DNA of 64,000 nt from Silvimonas iriomotensis (GCF_014645535.1 NZ_BMLX01000004.1:124001-188000), one strand, 5' to 3'. Numbered from the stretch's first letter, positions 25,492 to 32,336 are shown. The notes: a model not told the origin generated them from the sequence alone. Program-made: numbers and translations.

Positions 25492-25956
25492 TTAAGAACT
25501 GCTCTTGACCAGTTTGAGGTGCGATTGATACTTGCGGTAGGCATGCATTTGATAACCTTCCGCACCAAAATCGAGCTTGGCTGACTCGTTTAACGGCAGG
25601 TAAGTCAGGGCAAACAGATTGGCCCTGTGATGCAGGCCACCCTTGCGGGTTTGCTGGATCAATCCTACTTCTTCCAGGCGGCGCGCAGCTTTACGCACGG
25701 TCGCTTTACTACCCAGCCCCCGCAGCTTCATCCTCGTGGGCGAAGTGGTGAGCTCACCGTTATTGCAGATTTCAGATGTGTGGGGTGTGACCCGCAACTG
25801 GGAAACGAGCTCAAGGAACAACGCCCGCTCTGAGGCACCCAGGCTGCAAAACCCAGCACTGCCCAGCACTTCTTCAGGAATCCAGTAACGGGGCCCTTGC
25901 ATCTTCTTGGCGGCCTCTTTTTTGCCACGAATGGCGCGGTCTGCGGTGCCCATCAT
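25492..25956 (-). CDS. Winged-helix-like island protein
   Basis: The 154-residue protein has the pattern of short replication- or regulation-associated helix-turn-helix proteins of islands: GPRYWIPEEVLGSAGFCSLG (entry helix), LRGLGSKATVRKAARRLEEV (recognition helix) and GLIQQTRKGGLHHRANLFAL (wing). It begins at ATG 25956 or 25953, overlapping the end of the preceding gene, so the two are translationally coupled. DNA binding at the nearby nested repeat is an attractive guess. Confidence 0.65.
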   Translation of the reverse strand: MMGTADRAIRGKKEAAKKMQGPRYWIPEEVLGSAGFCSLGASERALFLELVSQLRVTPHTSEICNNGELTTSPTRMKLRGLGSKATVRKAARRLEEVGLIQQTRKGGLHHRANLFALTYLPLNESAKLDFGAEGYQMHAYRKYQSHLKLVKSSS

Positions 25957-26318
25957 GCGCCCCCCCGATGAAAGTCGAGCCAGCGGCGCACCAGAACTTG
26001 ATCATGTGAAGACAGGTGGTAACGCCCGCGAAAACAAGTACAGCCATCGCGGTCGATGAACCGTTCCATGTGGCAGGGCACATCAAGACCTTTATCCCGC
26101 ATTGTTTTGACCATGTCTGGCGCATTTGCGCAACCTGCTGCGTCGGCCAGCTCTGCGCTGGTGACATCGCGTTTGGAGAGCAAGAAATACATGGCACGCA
26201 ACATACGAGCGGTAGGCTTAAGACGGATCACTGCCGAGTGGGAAGTCTGGCTTTGTGCGATACTCTGGGTGCTACCCCCAGCGCTCGCTTTGTTCTTACG
26301 ACGGCGGGCGTTTTTCAT
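25953..26318 (-). CDS. Small basic DNA-binding-like island protein
   Basis: ATG at 26318 overlaps the upstream stop (ATGA) and has GAGG upstream. The 121-residue product starts with a basic tail (MKNARRRKNK), and then has a helix-turn-helix-like segment (LSKRDVTSAELADAAGCANA) and a wing-like strand (FRGRYHLSS). The family is not recognised by name. It is the middle gene of an overlapping trio AlpA - this gene - winged-helix gene, probably regulatory or replication functions of the element. Confidence 0.6.
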   Translation of the reverse strand: MKNARRRKNKASAGGSTQSIAQSQTSHSAVIRLKPTARMLRAMYFLLSKRDVTSAELADAAGCANAPDMVKTMRDKGLDVPCHMERFIDRDGCTCFRGRYHLSSHDQVLVRRWLDFHRGGA

Positions 26319-26539
26319 TCCGGCACCTCGCCATTCAACAGCGCGGCCAAATCGGTGACGCGCCAACCGAGCCGGCCCAGAATGCGAACCGGCTTAATCG
26401 GACCGTTCTCGTTGAGCGACCACTTATAGAGCGTATGTGTTGTGCGATTTACCTGCGGCGCGGCCTCTTTGGTAGACAACAACTCACGCCCGCCTGCAAC
26501 GGCTGCCAGTGCAGGCGGAATGGGCACTTTAATTGCCAT
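26315..26539 (-). CDS. AlpA-type excisionase/regulator
   Basis: ATG at 26539 lies behind a strong AAGGAG. The 74-residue protein is a single MerR-like helix-turn-helix: LLSTKEAAPQVNRTTHTLYK, then RILGRLGWRVTDLAALLNG, with the Trp-Arg-Val wing. Small AlpA proteins next to P4-type integrases act as excisionases or integrase activators. It overlaps the next gene by four bases. Confidence 0.75.
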   Translation of the reverse strand: MAIKVPIPPALAAVAGGRELLSTKEAAPQVNRTTHTLYKWSLNENGPIKPVRILGRLGWRVTDLAALLNGEVPE

Positions 26540-26660
26540 CACAATTCTCCTTCTGGAGAAAAAGTACGCTGCCGTGGGATTACGGCGTATGCGTTTTGAT
26601 GGCTTTAGATTGCTTGGCAAGTTGGCGCAGCGGGGTGCAGCAAATAGCAGCAAATAGCAG

Positions 26661-27461
26661 TTACTGGTTAAGCCTCTTTTGCTGTGTTTTTTTGCCGTTC
26701 TTGGCCTCTGCGACGTAGCGTTTGAACGTGTCGAACACGATTGATTTGCGCCCCAGCATTACTTCCAGGCGGTCCCGTTCGCCGGCGAGCTTCCGGAATG
26801 GAGAGTCGGCAGTGCCAGCATGCTTGATGCAGTAATCGAAGATCAGCTTGGCTTGCAATAACCGGTAATCAGGTATCTGCTGGATGTAGGCGACGATGAG
26901 GTCAATGACCAAGCGTGCTGCGGTCTTGCGTTCAGGCTCAAATACGTGGCCCTTTGTTATTTGGCCTGAGTCTTCAAGCAATGCCGGCATGGCAACGGTT
27001 ACGACTGGTGCTGTGTCTTTCGCCTTCGTCGGAACGGTAGCAACGGGCAGTGCTTTCGTTTGGGGGGCGTCGACGGCTTTTGCTGCCGATTCCTCTATTA
27101 CAAAGAGGTGGTTGCTGGCAAAACCGGCAAATTCATGCCCGTTGATGTAGATGTCTTCGCGAAACGGTGAATATTCCCCGTCCGCCCGAAGCTTCGGACG
27201 ATGGGTAATCAGTGAACCATTTGCGCGATACAGTTTGATGCGCCCGTATTGAATGCCCTCCCGCTCGACGATCTCGCGCCCTTCTTCTTCTTCAAGGGCA
27301 CAAAGAAAGCCGTCATCGCCAGCGTCAGAGGATTTATGCTTTGTGATTGCCTCAGCACGTTCCCGAATGATGAACTCAAGTTTGATCAGTTCATCACCCA
27401 AAACAATAGTCGGCAGCGCATAGGGTGCGATGGTATTGGGGTTAGAATGTAAAGCAGCCAT
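26661..27461 (-). CDS. Hypothetical island protein
   Basis: The 266-residue protein starts at ATG 27461 after AGGAGAG. It has an N-terminal part with EFIIRERAEAITKH and a beta-rich stretch (GRIKLYRANGSLITHRPKLR), a Pro/Ala/Val linker (about 130-175) and a helical C-terminus (LIVAYIQQIPDYRLLQAKLI). No family is recognised. It lies between the integrase and AlpA, a position often held by regulators or element-specific replication functions. Confidence 0.6.
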   Translation of the reverse strand: MAALHSNPNTIAPYALPTIVLGDELIKLEFIIRERAEAITKHKSSDAGDDGFLCALEEEEGREIVEREGIQYGRIKLYRANGSLITHRPKLRADGEYSPFREDIYINGHEFAGFASNHLFVIEESAAKAVDAPQTKALPVATVPTKAKDTAPVVTVAMPALLEDSGQITKGHVFEPERKTAARLVIDLIVAYIQQIPDYRLLQAKLIFDYCIKHAGTADSPFRKLAGERDRLEVMLGRKSIVFDTFKRYVAEAKNGKKTQQKRLNQ

Positions 27462-27530
27462 TGAAGCTCTCCTGTAGCTTGCAGATGGTCAGGTGGCACA
27501 GGTGCTCGAACACCGTGTGCCACTGTTTTT

Positions 27531-28862
27531 TCATTCCGAACTTACCAGGTGCAGTCTTTCTGCTGATTGCGCGGCGTTGTACTCGATGCCAGCTTGTTCG
27601 AGCATCCAACTTTCTATTTGGTCATGCCATTTGCGCAGCAGGTCAATGGGTCTGCGCCGGTAATGCTTTTCCGCAATCGCACTGGGTTTGTGGCCTTGTA
27701 TCTGTGCCACCACGCCGACGGGACATTCAACCCACTCTGCCAGCGTCCCAAACGACCGACGCAAGCCATGCAGGCTAACGTGGGGCAAACCGGCTTCGGC
27801 TAGAGCCTGGCGATGGGCAATACGCGGTTCTGCGATTTTTCCTGCGACGGACGTCGGACTGGAAAACACCCAGTCGTTGCGGCGTGGCAAAGCATTGAGA
27901 ATACTTGATAAATACGGTGTAAGGGGGATGGTTCTGCCATCATCTTCGACCTTGTCAGCCAAAGACATTTTGCGCCAGGTAAAATCGACATCCTGCCAGC
28001 GCAATGCGGCCATTTCCTCGCGGCGTGCGCCAGTCAGCAGCAGGGCTTGAAGGTATGCGCTAATAACCGGGTTACCAATGCGCCGCACAGACTCGAACCA
28101 GGCCGCGAGTTGTTCGCGCTCAAGACAGTCACCTGCCTTTGCCTTGGTGCGTGGCACGGCCTCTTTTACTGCGCGGCTCTTGTAGGCATCGGCGGGGAAT
28201 AGTTGCTGCCAGGCTGGAGTGTCCTCACACCAGCGAATAAAAGCGCGTAGTAGGCGGTAGGCGAGTGCGGCCATCGTGGCGCGTTCTGAACTATGCGATG
28301 CCAGCCAGCCAGCAATGCGCTCTCCGTTCAGTTCGGACACCTTGAGCGTCATCAATTCCGCAAGCGGCCCAGCCATCGTGACACCTTTTCCGCGCTTTTT
28401 GGGTTCACCTCCAGGGGCAGCAAGCCGGATATGATCCTGCATGTGCCTGTGGCCCCAAGCCTTATCCTGGGCACGCTCTTGACGCTCTGTCTGGTAAATC
28501 AAGTAAGCAGACCATGCATCGCCCACCGTCGCCTCTTTTCGAGTCTTTTCCGACCGTAGAGCCTCATGCTTGACCCGTTGCTCCGCCTTTACTTCGCGTG
28601 GATCAATACCTTGATCAATGAGCACCTTGAGCCGGGCGGCCTCGGTACGTGCATCTTCCAGCATCCATGAGCTGGGGTCGCCAATCGTGCAGCGTATAGT
28701 TCTGCCATGCAGCCGGCTTTCCAGGATGTATGAGCGATTACCAGACTGGGTGACGCGAAGGCCAAACCCGAGGGTTTTGGCATCCCAGTGGATGGTTTGT
28801 TGTTTGCCCGGTTCACATCGGAATTCCGCCACGCGCGGGGCGGTGAAGTTACTCTTTGCCAT
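27531..28862 (-). CDS. int: P4-type tyrosine integrase
   Basis: The 443-residue integrase has an N-terminal DUF4102 arm-binding domain (LGFGLRVTQSGNRSYILESR), a SAM-like core-binding domain, and a catalytic domain with Arg in LLTGARREEMAALRW, HxxR in SLHGLRRSFG, His in IQGHKPSAIAEKHY and the Tyr in that motif's KHYRRRP. Such integrases recombine at tRNA 3' ends. Its neighbour attR, the direct repeats and the arm-like GTAGGC sites agree. The gene points inward, away from attR, and an inverted repeat sits at its start, suggesting autoregulation. Confidence 0.93.
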   Translation of the reverse strand: MAKSNFTAPRVAEFRCEPGKQQTIHWDAKTLGFGLRVTQSGNRSYILESRLHGRTIRCTIGDPSSWMLEDARTEAARLKVLIDQGIDPREVKAEQRVKHEALRSEKTRKEATVGDAWSAYLIYQTERQERAQDKAWGHRHMQDHIRLAAPGGEPKKRGKGVTMAGPLAELMTLKVSELNGERIAGWLASHSSERATMAALAYRLLRAFIRWCEDTPAWQQLFPADAYKSRAVKEAVPRTKAKAGDCLEREQLAAWFESVRRIGNPVISAYLQALLLTGARREEMAALRWQDVDFTWRKMSLADKVEDDGRTIPLTPYLSSILNALPRRNDWVFSSPTSVAGKIAEPRIAHRQALAEAGLPHVSLHGLRRSFGTLAEWVECPVGVVAQIQGHKPSAIAEKHYRRRPIDLLRKWHDQIESWMLEQAGIEYNAAQSAERLHLVSSE

Positions 28863-28869
28863 TTTTCTC

Positions 28870-28911
28870 GCCTACATGCCTACCCATGTAGGCATTGTGT
28901 AGGCAAATTTT
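28870..28911. promoter_or_regulatory. Integrase upstream inverted repeat and right arm-like site
   Basis: GCCTACATG (28,870-28,878) and CATGTAGGC (28,885-28,893) form a perfect 9-bp inverted repeat with a 6-bp spacer, directly upstream of int. It overlaps the right copy (28,885-28,911) of the GTAGGC repeat found at 22,001-22,027. A shared site for integrase binding and for int autoregulation is likely. Confidence 0.65.
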
Positions 28912-29039
28912 ATGCAAATAACGGCAAAGAAGGGAATAGCCTTAGATAAGAAAAATTAAATTTTTCACTAAAAAATAACGATTTACCGTTGTTTTTGCTA
29001 AAAGCTACGAAAGAAGGAATTGCAAAACGTAAGGACTCT
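28912..29039. other. AT-rich attR-proximal region
   Basis: No gene. This AT-rich stretch, with an A-rich run (ACTAAAAAATAACG), separates the arm-like repeats from the crossover repeat. Such sequences bind integration host factor in other elements; no clear consensus is claimed. Confidence 0.4.
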
Positions 29040-29129
29040 TAATCCGTAGGTCGAGTGTTCGAGCCACTCACAGCCCACCAGCGAATACAAGCACTTAGGC
29101 CACTCTGCAAAGAGTGGCCTTTTGCTTTT
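29040..29129 (+). repeat. Attachment repeat, right copy (attR)
   Basis: Exact 90-bp copy of 21,904-21,993: the tRNA-Lys 3' part from the anticodon loop, CCA and the terminator. The 5' half of the tRNA is absent, so this is not a second tRNA gene. Confidence 0.92.
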
Positions 29130-29203
29130 CTGGGGTTACGTGATTGCAATGGTCACGATAAAGTTCATGCCGTTCCATTCTAGCGCAGAGCGGCTTGTCT
29201 TTC

Positions 29204-29729
29204 ATGTCTACCTATCCTTCGGACACCCGTAAACGTTACAAGACTAAAGCTTTCGAAGCATGGTTCGAAGTACTTCGGATTGAGTGGAAGCTTTACGATG
29301 GGGTGCCACTTTTCGAAGTGGCCTTGGGAACTAAAGCCATTTGGTGGTCAAAACAAATTCTCAAGCGGTTGACTGCCGAGAGACTGTTGGCAGCTGTTTC
29401 CAAAGACAGCTCGCTTTCAACTACTTTGGTGGACTACCTCAATAACCTGCGGTCGGCACCTCTCTCGGATAGCGGATTTGCGGTCCAATCCCTCTATATG
29501 GACTCTTCAGTCTCGGATCTGAAGGTTTCACAATTGTTATCTCTGGCCTCGGATGTCATGGGTCAAGACCAGTTGATACGCGTGCAACAAAGTAGAGGAA
29601 ATACAACATGGGCCTTCTGATGAGGATCGAGCCTTCTTTGAAGCCTACTGCCGATTGCCTGCTGTGCAAAAAAGACTAGTGGCCGAATTGGTTAGTGAAC
29701 TTCTTCGCCAGCATGGTCATGATGCCTAA
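29204..29729 (+). pseudogene. Frameshifted gene of unknown function
   Basis: The frame from ATG 29204 encodes about 138 residues (MSTYPSDTRKRYKTKAFEAW, ending ...IRVQQSRGNTTWAF). Around base 29,605 a +1 shift lets coding continue as GPSDEDRAFFEAYCRLPAVQ, then KRLVAELVSELLRQHGHDA and a stop at 29729. Both halves have protein-like, soluble helical character, so a single gene of about 175 codons was broken by an indel near AACATGGGCC. A programmed frameshift is less likely because there is no slippery heptamer. The original function is unknown. Confidence 0.55.
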
Positions 29730-29971
29730 CGCCTTTGACCCATGAACAGGTGGGTTCTTATGATTTTTGGACTGCAGCTGGTGGCCTGCTGGTGTTCTCC
29801 CTAACCATTTTCAGGGTAGTGCTAAACAACTGGAAAGGTACCGATTGCCGAGTTCTTTAGGTAAAGAGGCCGATGCCCAGCGATCAAAACTGATGGGCAT
29901 ATGAGAAAAGTATTCTGTTGATTGCCGCTCTGCTACGAGTGATTTATGAAAACCCAAGGCTGGACCTTGTG
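29730..29971. other. Gene-free sequence upstream of the DRT2 RNA
   Basis: No coding potential is seen on either strand. It separates the frameshifted gene from the promoter and structured RNA of the reverse transcriptase locus. Confidence 0.4.
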
Positions 29972-29999
29972 GGATTTATACAAATATTTGTGTAAATCC
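29972..29999. repeat. 28-bp near-perfect palindrome upstream of the ncRNA promoter
   Basis: GGATTTATACAAAT/ATTTGTGTAAATCC pairs with one G-T type mismatch per arm and abuts the -35 box at 30,000. It could be an operator for the ncRNA promoter or a terminator-like barrier. Confidence 0.65.
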
Positions 30000-30028
30000 T
30001 TGCAAGTAAATCCAAAAGGAAATATATT
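30000..30028 (+). promoter_or_regulatory. Sigma70-like promoter of the DRT2 ncRNA
   Basis: TTGCAA (30,000-30,005), a 17-bp spacer and TATATT (30,023-30,028) predict a start near 30,035. This is exactly where a 5' stem-loop begins. Confidence 0.65.
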
Positions 30029-30051
30029 TTTTTTGCCCTTGATGAAATTGG

Positions 30052-30150
30052 TCAAGGGGTCGTGCACATGATGTCAAGACTTGGAAGGACTTCCCCGACA
30101 AGACTTACCAGAACGACGATGATTGCGATGAATTCGTTTAGAACCTTCAT
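30052..30150 (-). CDS. Candidate Neo-like ORF antisense to the ncRNA template
   Basis: On the strand equivalent to cDNA, AAGGAG (30,160-30,165) precedes ATG at 30,150. The product is a hydrophobic peptide: MKVLNEFIAIIVVLVSLVGE, then VLPSLDIMCTTP, 32 residues. A consensus TATAAT lies upstream (30,187-30,182) but has no -35 partner, while a perfect TTGACA lies inside the ORF's 3' part (30,077-30,072). Head-to-tail cDNA copies would bring the two boxes together. On a single copy the ORF should be silent. In this frame a TAA occurs 27 nt before the ATG, so translation through a second copy would be limited unless the frame shifts at the junction. Confidence 0.45.
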   Translation of the reverse strand: MKVLNEFIAIIVVLVSLVGEVLPSLDIMCTTP

Positions 30151-30202
30151 AACGGATAACTCCTTGAAATGTTGTTACTTCATTATACTGCATTACTAGC
30201 AT
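30067..30202 (-). promoter_or_regulatory. Circularly permuted promoter in the predicted cDNA template
   Basis: Along the minus strand the order is TATAAT, AAGGAG, ATG, ORF, TTGACA. If copying jumps between the CAT triplets at 30,067-30,069 and 30,200-30,202, tandem 133-nt units result and TTGACA is placed exactly 17 bp before TATAAT. The junction is inferred by eye; an alternative CACAT match (30,065/30,212) gives 147-nt units but a 31-bp spacing. Confidence 0.45.
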
Positions 30203-30337
30203 AGCGCGGCTCACATTACTGTGGATGGCGTATCTGGATGGCTTTATTATCTTTGATAACGCCGGCTCATGCCGGAGGGGATTTGATAGCCGCAGTCTTT
30301 TGCCCCTCCGGTTTGGCTAACAAGAAAACAATTGAAA

Positions 30338-31627
30338 ATGAAGATAAACGAACCTCGGTGGTATAAAAGGCGAGGCTATTCGCATTTTGATTTGCCAATT
30401 AGTGTTGCCAAAGCAAAATTATTGGTGACTTCCCCAGAGAGAGTTGCTCAACATTCCTTTTATCCGTTTATTAGGTTTGAGCTGATTGCCTCGAAATTCA
30501 AACCAGATGATTCGGGAAAGAAAACACTAGTAAGAAAAGAACGCATAATATCTTATGCTTCTCACGTCGACTCCAATATATATTCATACTACTCAGATTT
30601 GCTTTCTGAGAAATACGAAGTAGAATTGGAAAAACATGACCTCAGCCAATCAATTTTAGCCTTTCGCTCGTTAGGGCTGTCTAATATAGATTTTGCAAAT
30701 AACGCATTTGATTCCATTGCTGAAATTGGTGATTCAACTGTTATTGCGCTGGATATAAAAGGTTTCTTTGATAACTTAAGTCATCGATATCTTAAGAGGG
30801 CATGGGGTACCCTGATTGGCCATAGCAAGCTCCCGCTAGGGGACTATGCAGTTTTCAAATCTCTTACTTCTTATGCATATGTAGATAAGAGAAAGATTTT
30901 TTCTATTTTGAATTTGTCGTTGAATAATCCCCCAAACTGTTCTACTAAAATTTGTTCAGCACAAGATTTTAGAGAGAAAATTCGTGGGACCGGTCACATA
31001 CAAAAAAATGAAAAATGCATAGGCATCCCTCAAGGGTCGGCAATAAGTGCGATGCTGTCAAATCTATATATGCTAGAGTTTGACATATTTGCGAACAGAC
31101 TAGCAAAGTCTATGCAGGGACGTTACTATCGATATTGCGACGACATGCTTTTTATTTTTCCAGGTAAATACGAATCGATTGAAGATAAAATTGAGACAGA
31201 GCTTGGAAAATATGAGCTCCCTCTTAACAGAAGTAAGACAGAAATCCATATTTTTGAGACGAAGAATGGAAAGTTTTGTACTGAAAAACCACTTCAATAC
31301 CTAGGGTTTTATTTCGATGGGCAAAGAAAATTTATACGATCTGCTGCGTTTGCTAAATTTTCTAATAATATGCGCAGAGGCGTTAGTCTAGCTAAGCAGA
31401 CTGCCCGGAAACACAATAGGATTAGAGAAAAGAAAGGCGAGAGTATTCGTTTTATATGGAAAAGGAAAATATATAAAACATACACCCATTTGGGAGGAAG
31501 AAATTTCATTACTTACGGCATTCGTGCTGCGGAAAAAATGAAAGATAAAACAATTAGCAGGCAAATTAAGCGGTTGTGGGGTAGGGTTAATCGAGAAGTG
31601 CACCATGCAAATAGGGAAGTCATTTGA
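30338..31627 (+). CDS. drt2: DRT2 (UG2)-type antiphage reverse transcriptase
   Basis: The 429-residue protein carries the reverse transcriptase motifs in order: motif A VIALDIKGFFDNLSH, motif B GIPQGSAISAMLSNLY, catalytic YYRYCDDMLFIF (motif C, YCDD), motif D LPLNRSKTEI and motif E LQYLGFYFDG. The N-terminus (MKINEPRWYKRRGYSHFDLP) and the SHVDSNIYSYYS and AFRSLG segments fit the UG2/DRT2 family of antiviral reverse transcriptases, as does the YCDD box. No maturase or endonuclease domain follows, ruling out a normal group II intron protein. DRT2 copies its upstream RNA into tandem cDNA that becomes a template for a toxic peptide after phage infection. The gene is AT-rich beside GC-rich neighbours. 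ATG 30338 is preferred to TTG 30332. Confidence 0.85.
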   Translation: MKINEPRWYKRRGYSHFDLPISVAKAKLLVTSPERVAQHSFYPFIRFELIASKFKPDDSGKKTLVRKERIISYASHVDSNIYSYYSDLLSEKYEVELEKHDLSQSILAFRSLGLSNIDFANNAFDSIAEIGDSTVIALDIKGFFDNLSHRYLKRAWGTLIGHSKLPLGDYAVFKSLTSYAYVDKRKIFSILNLSLNNPPNCSTKICSAQDFREKIRGTGHIQKNEKCIGIPQGSAISAMLSNLYMLEFDIFANRLAKSMQGRYYRYCDDMLFIFPGKYESIEDKIETELGKYELPLNRSKTEIHIFETKNGKFCTEKPLQYLGFYFDGQRKFIRSAAFAKFSNNMRRGVSLAKQTARKHNRIREKKGESIRFIWKRKIYKTYTHLGGRNFITYGIRAAEKMKDKTISRQIKRLWGRVNREVHHANREVI

Positions 31628-31691
31628 TTTGAGCAATACCGAGGTTCGCGTTTGGTATAAGAAAAGTAACTACTCGTCCCGGAGCTCTCCT

Positions 31692-31790
31692 ATGTGGTCT
31701 CTCGTCAAAACCCTGTTTCGTGTTGCCGTAGTCGCTGTCCTGACCACATTGTTGTCCATTTTCAGCTCGGCTAATACCGCCAATGCCTGA
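31692..31790 (+). CDS. 32-residue hydrophobic peptide
   Basis: ATG at 31692 follows GGAG with 7-nt spacing and ends at TGA 31,788, just before a terminator. The sequence MWSLVKTLFRVAVVAVLTTL, then LSIFSSANTANA, looks like a signal peptide or single membrane helix with an Ala-x-Ala end. Host-like GC suggests it is not part of the reverse transcriptase gene. It may be a small membrane protein or the remnant of an exported one. Confidence 0.5.
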   Translation: MWSLVKTLFRVAVVAVLTTLLSIFSSANTANA

Positions 31791-31812
31791 ACTCGCGTTC
31801 TTCTCATAATCC

Positions 31813-31842
31813 AAGCCCCGAGCCCAGTGCCGGGGCTTTTTG
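31813..31842 (+). terminator. Rho-independent terminator
   Basis: AAGCCCCG...CGGGGCTTTTT hairpin with T-run, closing the DRT2/small-peptide region. Confidence 0.85.
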
Positions 31843-32032
31843 CATTGGAGCTAGCCAAGACCATCGGCTGGATTCGGCTTGGTTTGGTCGCGGAGCTCAG
31901 ATTAAGCAGCAGGCACTCACTAGGGCCATTACCCTGATCAACTAAAACACATCGTCCACCGACAACTACTCGGGATAGCTTCGACGCTGACCGAGTGTTG
32001 TCATTTCTGCTGTCCGCAAAGGAGACATATAT

Positions 32033-32329
32033 ATGCGCGAGAAATACAGCAATGCTAAGCTCCACTTTGCGTCTTAACTTGTCGCACTTGGGTATGAGCA
32101 TCGGAAAAACGAACTTTTCGACCAGCTCATAGGGCCGGAGTTCGTCATGTGGCTGGAACACGGGGAGTTTCAACTCAGCTACCTGAAACAGATCAGAATG
32201 ACGCTCCACCGGGATCACACTGGAACGAAGGTCATTGCTTCAGGTGCTGGGGCAACCTTTGAATTAGTTGGCGTGCGGGAAGTAATGCTCAGTTTTGAGC
32301 ACCCGCAGGCCAAGTGCATCAATTCTTGA
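32033..32329 (+). pseudogene. Small gene interrupted by one nonsense codon
   Basis: A strong AAAGGAG precedes ATG at 32033. The frame reads MREKYSNAKLHFAS, then TAA at 32,075, then continues LVALGYEHRKNELFDQLIGP, EFVMWLEHGEFQLSYLKQIR and on to a stop at 32,329. One C-to-T change (CAA to TAA) explains the interruption. The intact protein would have 98 residues, helical and acidic. I do not recognise it. Sequence from 31,842 to 32,010 upstream holds nothing evident. Confidence 0.55.
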
Positions 32330-32336
32330 TCAAGGC

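Larger units (their letters stand above)
21994..29129. mobile_element. 7.1-kb integrative element in tRNA-Lys
   Basis: The element is bounded by 90-bp direct repeats (attL in the intact tRNA-Lys, attR at 29,040). All its genes lie on the minus strand: a P4-type integrase at the right end, a protein of unknown role, an AlpA-type regulator, two winged-helix-like proteins in overlapping frames, an unknown conserved island protein, and an alkylsulfatase plus a small protein near attL. No conjugation, capsid or obvious replication-primase gene is present, so it depends on a helper to move or is mobilised in trans. Confidence 0.88.
30035..30315 (+). ncRNA. DRT2-associated template ncRNA (about 280 nt)
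   Basis: The RNA would begin with hairpin CCCTTGA/TCAAGGG (30,036-30,042 and 30,052-30,058). A central stretch of about 135 nt without strong GC hairpins follows. The 3' part is highly structured: GGCGTATC with GATAACGCC (30,227-30,234/30,255-30,263) and the long CCGGAGGGG/CCCCTCCGG stem (30,272-30,280/30,303-30,311), ending some 25 nt before the reverse transcriptase ATG. Size, position and a central template match the published DRT2 RNA, which is copied in a rolling-circle way into tandem cDNA. The ends are estimates from promoter and hairpins. Confidence 0.65.

Noticed and set aside
29034-29117. Possible second tRNA-Lys gene
   Set aside because: Only the 3' half is present; the acceptor 5' strand and D-arm are missing, and the anticodon-loop copy lacks a base.
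30065-30216. CACAT/CACAT (147-nt unit) as the cDNA jump site
   Set aside because: The match is longer than CAT/CAT and the unit is a multiple of three, but it puts the -35 and -10 boxes 31 bp apart and stops the ORF at ATG-TGA, so I rank it below the 133-nt unit without excluding it.
30338-31627. Reverse transcriptase as a group II intron or retron
   Set aside because: No maturase or endonuclease domain, no domain V/VI-like RNA visible, and the motif is YCDD with a UG2-like N-terminus; no msr/msd-type inverted repeat pair was evident.
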